From Rhodotorula mucilaginosa (taxonomy: Eukaryota > Basidiomycota > Microbotryomycetes > Sporidiobolales > Sporidiobolaceae), in the NCBI GenBank assembly GCA_034406715.1, contig CP137873.1, positions 62,001 to 126,000 on the forward strand: a stretch of DNA of 64,000 bases. The letters run 5' to 3'. Below, one piece after another: positions 45,183 to 56,316 of the stretch. Below the pieces are notes generated by a model. That model saw only the letters and a list, made by a program, of their open reading frames with translations, was not told the origin of the DNA and made no database searches. The translations under genes and the position numbers were made by a program. Positions within the stretch are counted from its first letter, which is position 1. Each line of letters starts with the position of its first letter.

Positions 45183-45197
45183 CGGCATGTCCGCGGA
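45183..45197 (-). promoter_or_regulatory. Family promoter motif upstream of gene D, distal copy
   Basis: In gene sense the site reads TCCGCGGACATGCCG, with one change outside the CGG-N5-CCG core. It lies 110 bp from the proximal copy in the same orientation. Confidence 0.65.
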
Positions 45198-46107
45198 GCA
45201 CGCGCAAGCGTTTGAAAGTGCATCGCCCCCTTCATAGCGCACTCAGTCTTGGCCCAAAAGCTTGGCCCGAAGAGCCAGTTGCGATCAGACCGATTCGCGA
45301 GCACGGTGGACGGCGGGACGGGATTTGAAACATGCAGCAAACTCGGATCCGAGTTTCAAAACTCTGCACAGCCTATGCACAGCCTTGCAAGCTGACCGCC
45401 AAGCCGGACCATTCCATCTCAAGTCGGAGGAATTGGCGGTCCATGCAATGGGCGATTGAAGAAAGAGATGAGCGCGCCGGCGAGCAGCAAAAGCGGGCCA
45501 GTGAAATGCAAAGATACATGACTGGCTCTACTCGGATCTGAGAACAAAGATCAAGCTCTACAGGTCATTTAAAGATAGAGCCCATTGCGTGCCAGAGGGA
45601 GGCTCTATGCACCCAATCGCCACTCAGGCCACGGAGAAAGCTGCCTGAACGCAGACTCAAAGCTGTCATCCTGCCGCGGAAAATGTGTGACACCCGGGAA
45701 ATCTCACAGTCACGGTGGCGTACGCCTCTGTAGGACCCATGAAAGAAGTTTGGCGCTTTCGTGAAAATCAGGACTAGAGGTATGGAGAGCTCGCGCTCAA
45801 CTTGAAACCGCCACTTGATAACTACAAGTGCGAGTGTATCCGTGAAGACTCCCTCCAGCTTCGGTTTTCATGTAGGAAAATGCAGCAAGCATCATCAGCA
45901 TAGGAAAACATGATCTTGTTTGCTGGAAACTCTGCTTTGCTTCGCTTGAGCCTTACTCTTTGTCCTTTTTTGTTAGCGAGAATTAATATCACTGAACAGT
46001 CATCACTACATAATATGGAACTCAATGCCAGCACCGCTAGGACCCAGATCCTACCTATAAATTGTGCTGGACAATGTGCACTGACCGACCGCTGCCGCCA
46101 CTGAAAA
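45198..46107. other. Spacer between family genes D and C
   Basis: No gene is supported. A perfect 18-bp palindrome lies at 45339-45356 (listed separately). Confidence 0.45.
45339..45356. repeat. Perfect 18-bp palindrome
   Basis: AAACTCGGATCCGAGTTT is its own reverse complement. It contains CGG-N2-CCG. Confidence 0.8.
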
Positions 46108-47655
46108 TCACCGCTGCCCCCTTGCTGGCGGGATCACTGGGGTTCTCGATCTCAAAGCCAGTGCCACTGGAGGCACGACATGTTTGCTCCGCACAATTTC
46201 AACAGAACTCCTGTTTCTTGGCTGCAATGCTGCGCGGACAGCAGCAAGTGACGTGCCGGGAAACGGGGGATGCGGAACATTGTGCCCGTGCCGATGGAGC
46301 TGTTGTCAGAAGCAAGCAAACCAGCGGAACACGTCAACATGGTGAAAAAGCTTCGGTTAAAGTCTGCGAGAAGTTGTTGGGTTTAAAGGGAAATCAGTCT
46401 GAAATTACCTTCCACAATGTGACCAATTCAGGCGTCCAGAGCAGCTGCAAGCAAGGCATAACCCAAAAAGGGTTAGTTTTGACAATGTAACAGACAGTGA
46501 AAGAGCAAGGGGTACACTTACTGCATAGTTGAGCGTGATAAAAAAGCCATCTTCCCGACTGATCCGGCCGCACTCGGACACAATGTGCCGTAGCAGCATG
46601 CAGAATGACCCTTGTGGGGCCAACGTGTGGGACAAATACCACCTTTCAGCATCCTCCCTCGGAAGCCAGTCAAAGCTTGACTTGGCCTGCTTTGAATGCG
46701 CCGCAAGCTCCCAGGGCGGGCCCACAACCACATCCAGGCGGCCCTGTATCTTGACTGTCATATCTTCAATCAAGTCAAGAACAGCAACTGGTCCAACTGC
46801 CCAAGGTAGGGCCTGCTGTGCGTGGGCATCCGGGGCAGGAAAGGTACACGGCGGGGCGTACCGCGTCCAGGGAAGGAGGGCGGGTTGCTCCCACGCTTGG
46901 TGCCAAAGCGCCTTGGGACAGGGGATGTGACATGTGCGACGCTGTTAAGTCAAGAGGGAGGGGTCAATCCTGCACAAATCTGTAAGGAACATGTGCTGTG
47001 TCTGAGGCTGTGAAGTTGGAGCAAGACGGCCGCACCATCCTCTCGAGCAAAGCAGTCGGTGTGCGTGCGAACTGCGAGATGGCCTTGACGCTGTCAGCTT
47101 AGCAGTTTTCGCTAAGAAAGATGCATTGAATCAGGAAGCACACACAAAGATCACTGTGGCCTGCATCAAGACCCCATCCAAAGCTTCCTCCTTTGCAGAG
47201 ACACCCTCAATCCTTGACCAGTTTGCGCACAGGCCGTCGATACCGCATTGAAGGTCTTGAATGAGCTCGTTGATGACGCATTCGTACATCTGCGCTGTTG
47301 TCGTGCCCGGCTGTAGCCAGCAAGGCTCTGTGTGAGAGCGGAACACGGCCAGGTTTCGCTGACACCAGTCCTCGGCCGCCGTTTCCACCGAGTCGAGTTC
47401 CGGGTATTCCGGCTCCCGGAGTGCAAGCCTAGGCAAAGACATCAGCTTCTTGTAGACCTCCTTGAAGTCTTGATCAAGTCGCCGCATCATGTCAACGGGG
47501 TTTCGCCTAGGGCGTGCGTGTCCGCGCGGCGCGAGCGGTGCCGCCGGCGCGGGGAGCGGAAGACGGTCACGACGCCGATACGCCTGCGTTTCGAGAATGA
47601 CTGCTTCGCACAGGTGCGGCTCTTTGTGCCAGTCAAGCGTCCATAAATGCGGCAT
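46108..47655 (-). CDS. Twin-microexon family protein C (unknown function), island 2
   Basis: Exons 47655-47146, 47071-47036, 46941-46522, 46444-46409 and 46299-46108 are all multiples of 3 and give 397 aa. Exon 1 begins MPHLWTLDWHKEPHLCEAVI and has LETQAYRRRDRLPL. Microexon 2 encodes FARTPTALLERM. Exon 3 has QAWEQPALLPWTRYAPP, DAERWYLSHTLAPQGSFCML and ends DGFFITLNYA. Microexon 4 encodes LLWTPELVTLWK; the final Met found elsewhere is replaced by Lys. The last exon has HPPFPGTS and a basic tail ending PPARGQR. It is most similar to D in the N-terminal half. Confidence 0.74.
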
Positions 47656-47735
47656 TGGCGGGTCATGCAAGCCGGTGTTGAGAAAGTTAGAGAGCGCCTG
47701 TCGTCGATGGCTCGATGCATCGTCTCCGAAATGCT

Positions 47736-47750
47736 CGGCTTGTCCGCGGA
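47736..47750 (-). promoter_or_regulatory. Family promoter motif upstream of gene C
   Basis: In gene sense the site reads TCCGCGGACAAGCCG, 80 bp before the start codon. Confidence 0.75.
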
Positions 47751-48406
47751 GGACAACGCAAGCGATCTGAGCTTTAACGTCGAAGCATGTGCCCCTTGTA
47801 TGTAGGCCCACAAAAGCTCGCTTAGGGGTACTGTAGCGCTAATGATAGAACCGATCGACTTCTGTGGGCCGAAGAAGACTTGTGGCAGCGTCAGCAGCGA
47901 CGTACAGGCGGAGGTCGTTGCGGATATATCGCATCGCAGGCAAGCTGCTGCCACAAGAAATCTTCAGCCATTCAGTTGGCGCCAAAGCGTATAGCCGAGA
48001 CGCACATGAACGGTAAGGAAAGAGGAAGAGCGCGAACATGAGCTTTCTAGGAGTGCTTACAGAGAGACGAAAATCTGTGTTAGCTTCCGGAGCAAATATG
48101 ACAGCTTATGACAGCTCTCCTGAGAGTCTAGCGTTCTGACTGTAGACGTGAGACTATGCAGGCCCGTGCGAAAAGTGCACCGCCTCGTCGCGCCGCTCCA
48201 CAAGTCGACTTTCATCAGTCTCGCGCATCTGGTCAACGCAGCGCTTCCAGAACTGGGCTGAGCCCGACAGCGATACGCTAGCCATCAGTCAGTGACCTCG
48301 GAGCCACAGCCGTTTCCAAGAGTCACCCGCTGCCTCTCCTCGCTTCTCGCCTTCATCGAACCGAAAAAGTTGAGCGCCTCGCGAGCGAGTAGGCGCACAC
48401 GAGACG
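47751..48406. other. End of island 2 and promoter of ARP6
   Basis: Short frames only, and no supported gene. GC content rises again from about 48150. Confidence 0.45.
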
Positions 48407-50633
48407 ATGCAGGACGCGCTGCCGCCGACGCGAGTGCTCGTGCTCGACAACGGCGCCCACTCGATCAAGGCAGCGTGGGCAGATCCGGCTCACCCTTCCC
48501 TCGACCCGCAAGTAGTCTCTCTCGCAACTTGGCCCCCATCGTATAGCAGATACTGACACCGCCCGCCGTTCACACAGACCGGTGACCACATTCCGGAACG
48601 CCATCTCTCGAAGCAAGACCGCCAAGCGGAACTATATCGCCGACCAACTCGAATCCGAATGCGACGACTTTGGCGGGTTGACTTTCAGGGTCCCGTTCGA
48701 CCACGGCATCTTGAACAACTGGGACGTGCAAAAGACGGTGTGGGATCGCGTGTACGGCGACAAGGGAAAAGGGCTCGCCGTAAGTGAGCGTGGGCGAGTG
48801 TGGATGGGATTCAAAAGAACTGATGCCCGGACGATGGACGCAGATCAACCCGCAAGAGACCAACTTGCTCCTGACAGAGCCCGTCTTGAATTTGCCAAAC
48901 GTGCAAGAACACTACGACCAGATCGTATTTGAAGAGTACGACTTTGCGAGCTACTTGCGGTGTCCCGGTGCGTTTTCCGTTTTCACATGAGTCAAAACTA
49001 TACCTCCGTGAGTCCCGACGGCATCTTGCTGACCTGAGTTCAGGAAATACCGCACAGCACCGGCACTTGTTCCGTACGGTCTCGAAGCAAGAGGGTTCCC
49101 GAACGCTCCACCACCCGAATGCGCGCTCGTGATCGATTCCGGATTCAGCTTCACCCACATCGTCCCCGTCTTGCGCGGTCGCGTCGTCAGCCACGCCGTC
49201 AAGAGGTGCGTAGTCTGGCTTTCCTTGGTCATCATGTGGAATCATGCGCTGATTGACCAAGAGATCGCCGCCGCGCAGGATCGACGTCGGCGGGAAATTG
49301 CTCACCAACTACTTGAAGGAGCTCGTCTCGTTCCGGCATTGGTACATGATGGATCAGACGAGCGTCATGGAACATGCCAAGGAAAAGGCGTGTTACGTCT
49401 CGACCCAGTGGGAACACGATTGGGAACTCGCAACGTGAGTTTGTTTTTCTCTCTTTCTGACTCGCGCTTTTTCTTTCCAGCGCGGGGAAGCGCAAGCCTG
49501 ATCGTCCGACTCGCCTTTCTCACAGTCACAACTCTAACAACCCGATCGTTCGAACCTACGTCCTGCCCGACTTTGTCCCGACCTCGACCAACAAACTCGG
49601 CTATGTCCGCACCGGTTTGACGCCGCCTCCACCGCCTTCGCCTCAAAATGAGGGTGACGACATGACCGCCTCCACGTCCGCGTCGATGATGACGGGAGGA
49701 CCGCAACCACCACCCGCAGCGACGGCGACGGAGGAGGAGGAACAGCTCCTCCACTTGTGCAACGAGCGGTTCAGCGTGCCCGAGGTCTTGTTCACCCCTT
49801 CCACGATCGGTAAGCATCCCCCGATCCGTCCTATCGCTTGATAACCGCCGTCTCGAACTCGTGTGGTTGATCACCCAATCTCCGTCCGTCCGCCCGTCTC
49901 GCCGCAGACATGAACCAGGCTGGGACCGCCGAAACGGTCGCTGCGAGTATTGCTCTCCTGCCCGACTCATTGCAGGGCTTGTTCTGGAGCAACGTCGTCT
50001 GCGTCGGCGGCAACGTCGCGTTCGAAGGCTTTGCCGAGCGGCTGTAAGTCCCAGCCGCGCATTCTCTTCCAACGCCCAATAGGAAGGTTCGAGTCGCTCT
50101 CGAGTCCCGGAGGTCTTCTTGAGAAAGGCCGCGGTGGGGATCTCCATACTGACTACACTATACGACTGCAAACAAGACGGACCGACTTGAGGTCGTTTGC
50201 GCCGCAAGAGTTTGACATCAACGTCACCGTCTCCGCTCGGTGAGTAGCCTCCTCTCTCTTTTTTCAACAAAGACGCACGGTGCTGACAACCCACCCTCGT
50301 AACCCGCAACCCGAAATGCACGCTAGCCCAACTACCGCCGCCACCGCCGCCGCCGCTTCCTATCTCTCCCTCCCTCCTACTTCCCCTCTCCGCGCCGCCT
50401 ACCCGACTCCGCTGGACCTCTCGTCCTTTGTTACGCGGCAAGAGTACCAAGAACAAGGAGGGAGCAACGCTTGTCGGAGAAAGTTTGGTCGGTTCTACCT
50501 CCGCAGCGAGAAGAAGGAAGATGTCGAGAGATACGTGTATGGGGCTGGTGCTGCTGGCATGGATGGCGTGACGGGCGGTGGGACGTTCAAGGGTCAGGGG
50601 ACCGCGTTGGGATATGGACAGCGAGGGGGGTAG
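48407..50633 (+). CDS. ARP6: Actin-related protein 6 (SWR1 complex subunit)
   Basis: Arp6 is a nuclear actin-fold protein of the SWR1 chromatin remodeller, which deposits H2A.Z. The N-terminus reads VLVLDNGAHSIKAAWADP, the nucleotide-binding loop. Further spliced segments include YIADQLESECDDFGGLTFRV, DHGILNNWDVQKTVWDRVYG, NLLLTEPVLNLPNVQEHYDQ, ALVIDSGFSFTHIVPVLRGR, IDVGGKLLTNYLKELVSFRH and the C-terminal VVCVGGNVAFEGFAERL, all Arp6-like. About nine exons are needed. A Pro/Thr/Ala-rich insertion (TPPPPPSPQNEG onward) lies before FSVPEVLFTPS, and another Ala/Ser-rich insertion precedes the C-terminal block. It is the right boundary of island 2. Confidence 0.92.
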
Positions 50634-50732
50634 CGGCCGCGAGGACAACGATGATGGTGTAAGGAAAAAGTTGCAATTTGCGTGACAAAACGCTGCCCTC
50701 TCCATCATAAAGCTACACCGCCAGTGCCCATG

Positions 50733-52578
50733 CTAAGCTACGCCGCTGTCCCCGCTCCGAGTCGCCGGCGCTGCTACTACCGCCCCATCATCATCTTGCA
50801 GTTCCCACAACCGCTCGATCAATCCCACCACGCCACTCTCGATACTGATGCCGGCTGCTTCTCCGACGGCCGTGGTGGTTGCGGTCAACGGTAACGGCAC
50901 CTCGGCCAATTGAACGTCGACGCCTTGCGTGCCCAACAAGCCAACCAGATCTCCTCGCACTCGAGCAGCAACGTTTCGCATCGTCTCATCCAGCTTTTCG
51001 TCGCGAGTCGACACCGAATCGAGGACGAGGTGGGAGAGGGAAAGCAGGATTGAGATGGTTTCGGTCTTCCTTGGCCATTGATCTTGGTCCGAGTCTGTGA
51101 TCGTATTTGTGTCCGGCGGTCGAAGGGTATCCTGTTCCCCATCGGCGGCGTCGAGGAGTACGAGCTCGCGCAGCAAAGTGACGAGTTGGCGGACGAGAGA
51201 AGGGAGGATCACCTCGGCGGCGAGGAATGTTCGAGAGGGAGAGGACGAGGACGGCGAAGAAGAAACAGGGCTGAGCTGCGTTGTCAGGAGGGTGATGAGC
51301 GTTCGGAGGGAGGTCGGATCGCGAGAGGCGATGGCGGCGAGGTTGGCGAGCAAAAGGGCGAGCTGACAAAGCCTCGCATCGGGTCAGCTCTTGGCGGTGT
51401 AGGTAGGAACGAAGCGGTTGAACAAGATCGCATCAAATAAGAAACTCACCCGTTGCGCGCACTCTCCTGCCGTCTGACCGTCGCCCGTCTCTTGACCTTC
51501 CAGCCTTTGTTGAGCACGGTTCCCCTCCTCGGACGAGACAGCCACTTCCAGTTGTTCGATCAACCACGCCGCGACAGTTCCGAGCGCTTCGAACCTCGTT
51601 GCCACTCCGTTCTTTATCGAGTCGCCCGCCACGCCTGCTGGTGTCACGAGGGGTTCGAAGCTCTGCTTGATAGCGGTGAGGAGACGAGTGACGGCGGGAA
51701 GTGACATCGGCGGAGGAGGATGGGCCGAGGAGGAGAGCAGTGCTGGGAGCAGAGGAGCCAAGAGTGGTTCGAGGGCGGCGATGACTCCGGGTCCGACTGT
51801 GCGTGAGCTCGAAAGTGAAGGTTCAGCTCAGTCTGATGGTGTGTCGTATTGGAGGACCATCGAAAGAGCAGCGCCGAAGAAGAGGGTAACGCACGAGTTG
51901 AGGCTGCAAGACGGAGTCGCGTCGACAACGGCAGCGCTTCCGAAGCCCCGGTGCGTTCCGGCACTGCGTGACGGGCGTCATCGCACTTAAGTGTCTGAAT
52001 TGGTACACCGCGTGAAGCAGTGCGCCCGTAGAAACACGAACGGCGAAGGAAGAACTCGTTCTCGTCACGCACCTTCCAAAAACCCGGACGCGGTCCGTGC
52101 ACCCTCCGCTTGAGTCGCGCTTGCCGGCGTTCCAGGCGCTCGAGGTTGATGATAGAAGCCGTATAATCCCCCTGCACTCTGGTCCGGTCCGATCCGAGCC
52201 TCGTAGCCCGCGTCAACTCCATTCTTGCCCGCTTGTTGAAAGCACAAGGACTGCTGTTTCGCTTCGTCGTTGCGCGCTCGGACAATCTCGCGGAGGGACG
52301 AGAGCCAGTCTGCTTGCCCAGTTTGAGTCAGTCCGGAGTTCTCCCTGCTCAGTCGATGGGAGAGCGGGAGAGATGGAGACTCGCCTTGCAGGGACAAAGT
52401 TGCCGGCTGATGCTCAATCAGCACGAGCGCCTGTCGTTCGTTCGTCGAGCTTACAGAGTCAGCGTCTACGCGAGTACGCTCTCACCGATTCGATCGCACA
52501 TCAAGAGCTGTGCGGGTGGCGTCTCCACCAGAAGCTCACCAGTGCGATCCGCAACTCGAACGCGCCACTCTGCAGCAT
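50733..52578 (-). CDS. Hypothetical helical protein, multi-exon
   Basis: I assembled this from splice signals, starting at MLQSGAFELRIAL (52578). Exon 2 adds ALVLIEHQPATLSLQ, followed by an apparent GC-AG intron (GCGAGT donor). Exon 3 has ADWLSSLREIVRARNDEAKQ, then come an exon with VPERTGASEALPLSTRL and the long helical exons (GPGVIAALEPLLAPLLPALL, WLIEQLEVAVSSEEGNRAQQ, LALLLANLAAIASRD, ILPSLVRQLVTLLRELVLL). The frame closes at 50733. The Leu-rich helices suggest an alpha-solenoid, but I recognise no family. It is convergent with ARP6 (about 100 bp). The start is uncertain. Confidence 0.5.
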
Positions 52579-52814
52579 CGCGAGCGAGTCCGGGGGCGGG
52601 TGCACGTAGTCCCGTGTCAGTAAAGCTCGTGTACGCGCACGTCAATCGCGCCTATGGTTGGCGCGGGAGAGCAAGGGAAGAGGTGAGAGAAAGGGAAAGC
52701 GAATCTCAAAACCAAAAAACACAAGGTCTGGAAAGAATTGACTTTTTTGTAATCAAAGAGAGGAAGGAATACAACCCGAGTTTCATAGTACAGTCAGTCC
52801 ATGCTGTCGGGGTC

Positions 52815-55486
52815 TCACAATCCCGCCGGAGGGGGTACAGCACCATACCGACCCGCACCACCGCCTTGCTGCTCATTCGAAGGAGGCGGCGGAGGAGGAG
52901 GCGGCGCATCACTCGGCGGAGGAGGGGGAGGTGCCTCGCCCGGAGGAGGGGGAGGGGGAGCCGACGACGGAGCAGGTGGTTGCTGCTGCTGCTGCTGCTG
53001 TTGTTGGGCAGCTTGCGGGTTGGCGGCATATTGCGCGTAAGCGGCGTAGTACCTGTCGAAGGGGCGTGGAGTTGCATCAGCTTCTCGGTTCTTCTTCTCG
53101 GAGCCCACAGTGACGACGTTCAACCCGACCTCCGAAGCGGGTTCGGGTCAAACGACAAGAAGAGCGCAAGTAAGGAAGAAGAACGCACTGAGTGTAGTAA
53201 GCCTGACTAGCCGCATCGAGCGAGTTCCACCAAGCCATGTACTGCTCGTTCGACATGCCGCTCGCGGCCGCTCCTCCAGCCGGTGCTGCCGCCGCTCCCG
53301 CTCCTGCTCCGGCTCCTTCGCCACCGGGAGGAGGAGGCGGTGCTTCGCCAGGAGGCAGAGGAGCCGTGAGACCCGGACTGGCGTACTGGTTCGCCTGCGC
53401 AACGGGGTTTCGAAACGAGATGAGCTCGCACGTTTGTCGGACCCTCGTGCACGCATACGGAGGAAGGGGGTCACTCACCTGGTACTGATACGGGTTCTGC
53501 TGCTGCTGTTCCATTCCCATTCCCATGCCCGGTCCCGCCGGCGGTCCCCCACCGCCATACCTCTGAGGCCCACCACCGCCATACCCATTCGGTCCCGTGG
53601 GAACGAACCCACCACCACCATGTCCGCCATGGAAGTGCTGCGGAGGTCCTTGCTGCATCGCTTCGGCGTGCTTTTCCCGGATCACTTGCAACAAGTCTTT
53701 GGCGAGTTCGAGCGCCTTTTCGATTTGTTGCGGTTCCGGGCCACTGTACGTCCCGGTTCTGAGTCAGTTTCCAGGAGAGGACTCGTCCCGTGCGAATGCT
53801 GCAAAGGGAGAGAAGGAGAAAGAGAACGCACGCAACGCTGATGTGCATCGGTTCGTCGCTCTCGCGCCCCGTGTCGGTCTCGATGTACCCCGATCCGAGG
53901 CCCTTGATCTGCACGCGCGTGCCCGTCTCATTCTGGATGTACTTGACGAACATGCCCTGTGTACGCGTACACTTTCTATGTCAGCATGCGGAGTTTCTTG
54001 ACGGTGGCGGGCGGTGTTACGAAGGAAAGCCAGAGCGTGGGCGGGCGAAGAGAGGAGCTTGTTCCGAGAATCTTTGGAGCAAAGGCACGGAAGGCGCTAG
54101 TGCGTGCAGAACGGAGGAAGAGAAGAGGAGGACTCACGCCCGGACCGACGACCTTGGCGCGGACGTTAAAGTTGCGCAACGGTTCCAACTCGATCGGGAG
54201 TTTCTCCTCCGGCCAGCGGCGCTGTACATCGAGTCAAATTAAAGGATGAGATCTTGTCAGTGCGAAGCTCCTGGCCGTGCAGGAGAGAGCGGCGAGCAAA
54301 GCGCGCGTCTCGCCCGTCGCAGCACCCCTTCGCCGCAAGAAAACCTCGAAACTCACCCTCTGACCATACCCGCTATCGCGATCCCCACCCGGTCCATCCG
54401 AGCCTTGTCGACCTCCCGGACCGTGCGGACCTCCGGGACCTCTCGGACCGCCGGCGAGCAGGTTCAAGTCTTGGTCGATCAGGGCACGGACGGCTTTCAC
54501 GCCGGCGGCGAGTTTCTCTTCCGTGTCCTATCGTGCGATAATATGAAGGAGTTGGTGTCGCACGGCACAATGAGGCGGAAGAAGAGAGAGATTAGCCTCG
54601 AGTCAGTTTCCGAGTTGCAATCCTCGACCCTCCTTAGCGCTCGCGACTCACGCCGGCGATGTGCAGGTACAAAGGCGGGTCCTTTTCCGTCGCCATCGAC
54701 TTGTCCGGGTACCACACTCCCCTCGTCAAGACATTCGCGCCCGTATCAGCCAAGATCTGTTGCTGCGTCGGCCCCTTTGTGAGGAGGTACCGGTTCCTCA
54801 AGTCGTTGATCTCGATGTCTTCGACGAACAAGCCGGCTTCGCGATCGCGGTCGCGTTCGCCCTTGTGGCCGATGCCGTGCGGGGCTGCGCCGGCGGGAGG
54901 AGGGGGCGGCGGTGCGGAACCGGGAGGAGGAGGAGGAGGCGGTCCTCCTCCGACGCCTTTGTACTGCGAGGCGAGGCGAGCGGCGATCGCGGCTGCATTC
55001 GCGCGCATTGAAAAGCGGTGTCAGTTTTGCGGAGCCTCGCGCCATCCCTGCGTGATCTCGTGGTTTCGGCGAGAGCAGCTCGAGGGGGAAGTGAGGGCCA
55101 AGGAGAGCGTGATGGCGAACGCCCTTCCTGCGACCGCGCGGTTCCCAGCGAGGGAGCCACCCTCAAATCCATCGTAAGGGAGTATAGTCGCCCCCGCCCA
55201 GTCCCCCACCCCGCCAGAGAGCGCACGCCGTCGTAGCGTCGCCTGATCAGAGACCCCACTCTCGGTCCTCGTCTCCCTCACCATCCCAGGGGAAGCGTCC
55301 AAGGGACTGACCTGCCGCCTCTGCTGCCTTGTCGACTCCTCCTCCACCTCCTTCATGGCTCGCCGAGCGCGTCGATGCGCCTTCCTCCGTCTTGACGGCT
55401 TTGAGCGGCGTGTCGCCCTCCGTCTGAGCACCCGCTCCGGCTGGCGCTGCTTCGGCGGGTTCGTCCCACTTGCGTTTGCGGTCCAT
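52815..55486 (-). CDS. KH-domain RNA-binding protein, KHDC4/BLOM7-like splicing factor
   Basis: The protein starts MDRKRKWDEPAEAAPAG (exon 1 about 55486-55312). The second exon has AAIAARLASQYKG, Pro runs, and FVEDIEINDLRNRYLLTKGP followed by QQILADTGANVLTRGVWYP, the divergent first KH-like domain. LPIELEPLRNFNVRAKVVGP and VKYIQNETGTRVQIKGLGSG with IETDTGRESDEPMHISVA form the second. This pair matches animal KHDC4/BLOM7, which associates with pre-mRNA splicing complexes. The C-terminus is Gly-, Pro- and Gln-rich with MAWWNSLDAASQAYY and YYAAYAQYAANPQAA, resembling the Tyr-rich repeats of SF1- or FUBP-type factors. The final exon is mostly poly-Gln and poly-Pro. About nine exons are inferred. 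It is not BBP/SF1 itself, because the zinc knuckles are absent. Confidence 0.83.
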
Positions 55487-56316
55487 TCTGCTCGTATTCT
55501 TCCGCACACAGAGCACGTGAGACTGGCAGAGGCGAGGCTGCGGAGGGCGAGACCAGAGCAGCAGCGCGGCGTCCGTTCCGCGTCAACTTGCGACAATTCC
55601 GATTAACTCCGGCGCTTTGCCATATGCATAGCAAGGCTCTTTGCGTCCGACCGAGAAAATTCAGTACAGTTGTATAGAGCGGAAACTGGTCCGCCGAAGT
55701 GAGAAAACCCGAGACCAGCCTTATAAGTAAGTTCTCTTTTCCTTTTCCGTTCTGCCAGTTACTGTACCTTGCAAGGGATCACAATCTGTAATACAGTCAA
55801 CACAGTCACATTTGACTGCACTCCGTCAGTAGACGTCAGAACGGTCAAGTTCAGCCGAGAGTCAAATCTGACGCCGAATTATAGGCCATTTTGGCTGGTC
55901 GCCGGTCGGGAACGAAACAGTCAAAAGTGGGAGAGAGTCAGATCCAGCCAGAGGTCGACTGTGGGCTAGTGATCAGGCCGCCAAGGCGTACCGGTCTCAA
56001 GCGCCATGCGAGACCAGGTGACAAGCGCAGGTGGGGATTGCTAAAGAGAAGGAGTGAGGGACTGAGCTACGACGTGTCCCCGAGATCCTCCATCAATGAA
56101 TTCTTCTCGATCTCGAGTCATTCTATGCAAGAATCACAAATCTCTTGCATAGAATAAACATAAGCGGCGCACAAGAGAGTATCAAGTTTCCAACTAAATG
56201 TCTACACAGAAGGAAAGAGAGAACAGCCCACTGAGACAAAAGAGTACGGTAACAGGTTTGAGCCAGGTCTCCTGACTTGTTTCGGGTCAAAGCGCAGCCC
56301 ATCTGCGCTTGTTGTA
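55487..56316. other. KHDC4-like promoter and start of island 3
   Basis: No gene is supported. Short GTCAA/GTCAG-containing words recur at about 55795-55880. A perfect inverted repeat at 56120-56155 is listed separately. Confidence 0.45.
56120..56155. repeat. 13-bp perfect inverted repeat with 10-nt loop
   Basis: ATTCTATGCAAGA (56120-56132) and TCTTGCATAGAAT (56143-56155) can form a hairpin. It lies about 160 bp past the stop of family gene A. Confidence 0.85.

Noticed and set aside
45822-46104. Short frames on both strands between genes D and C
   Set aside because: They lie outside the five-exon models, have no motif in common with the family, and the region is AT-richer, which produces chance frames.
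38922-47655. Island 2 as a transposon or retroelement cluster
   Set aside because: No reverse transcriptase, integrase, transposase, long terminal repeats, terminal inverted repeats or target duplications are visible. The repeated units are intron-containing genes with their own promoters.
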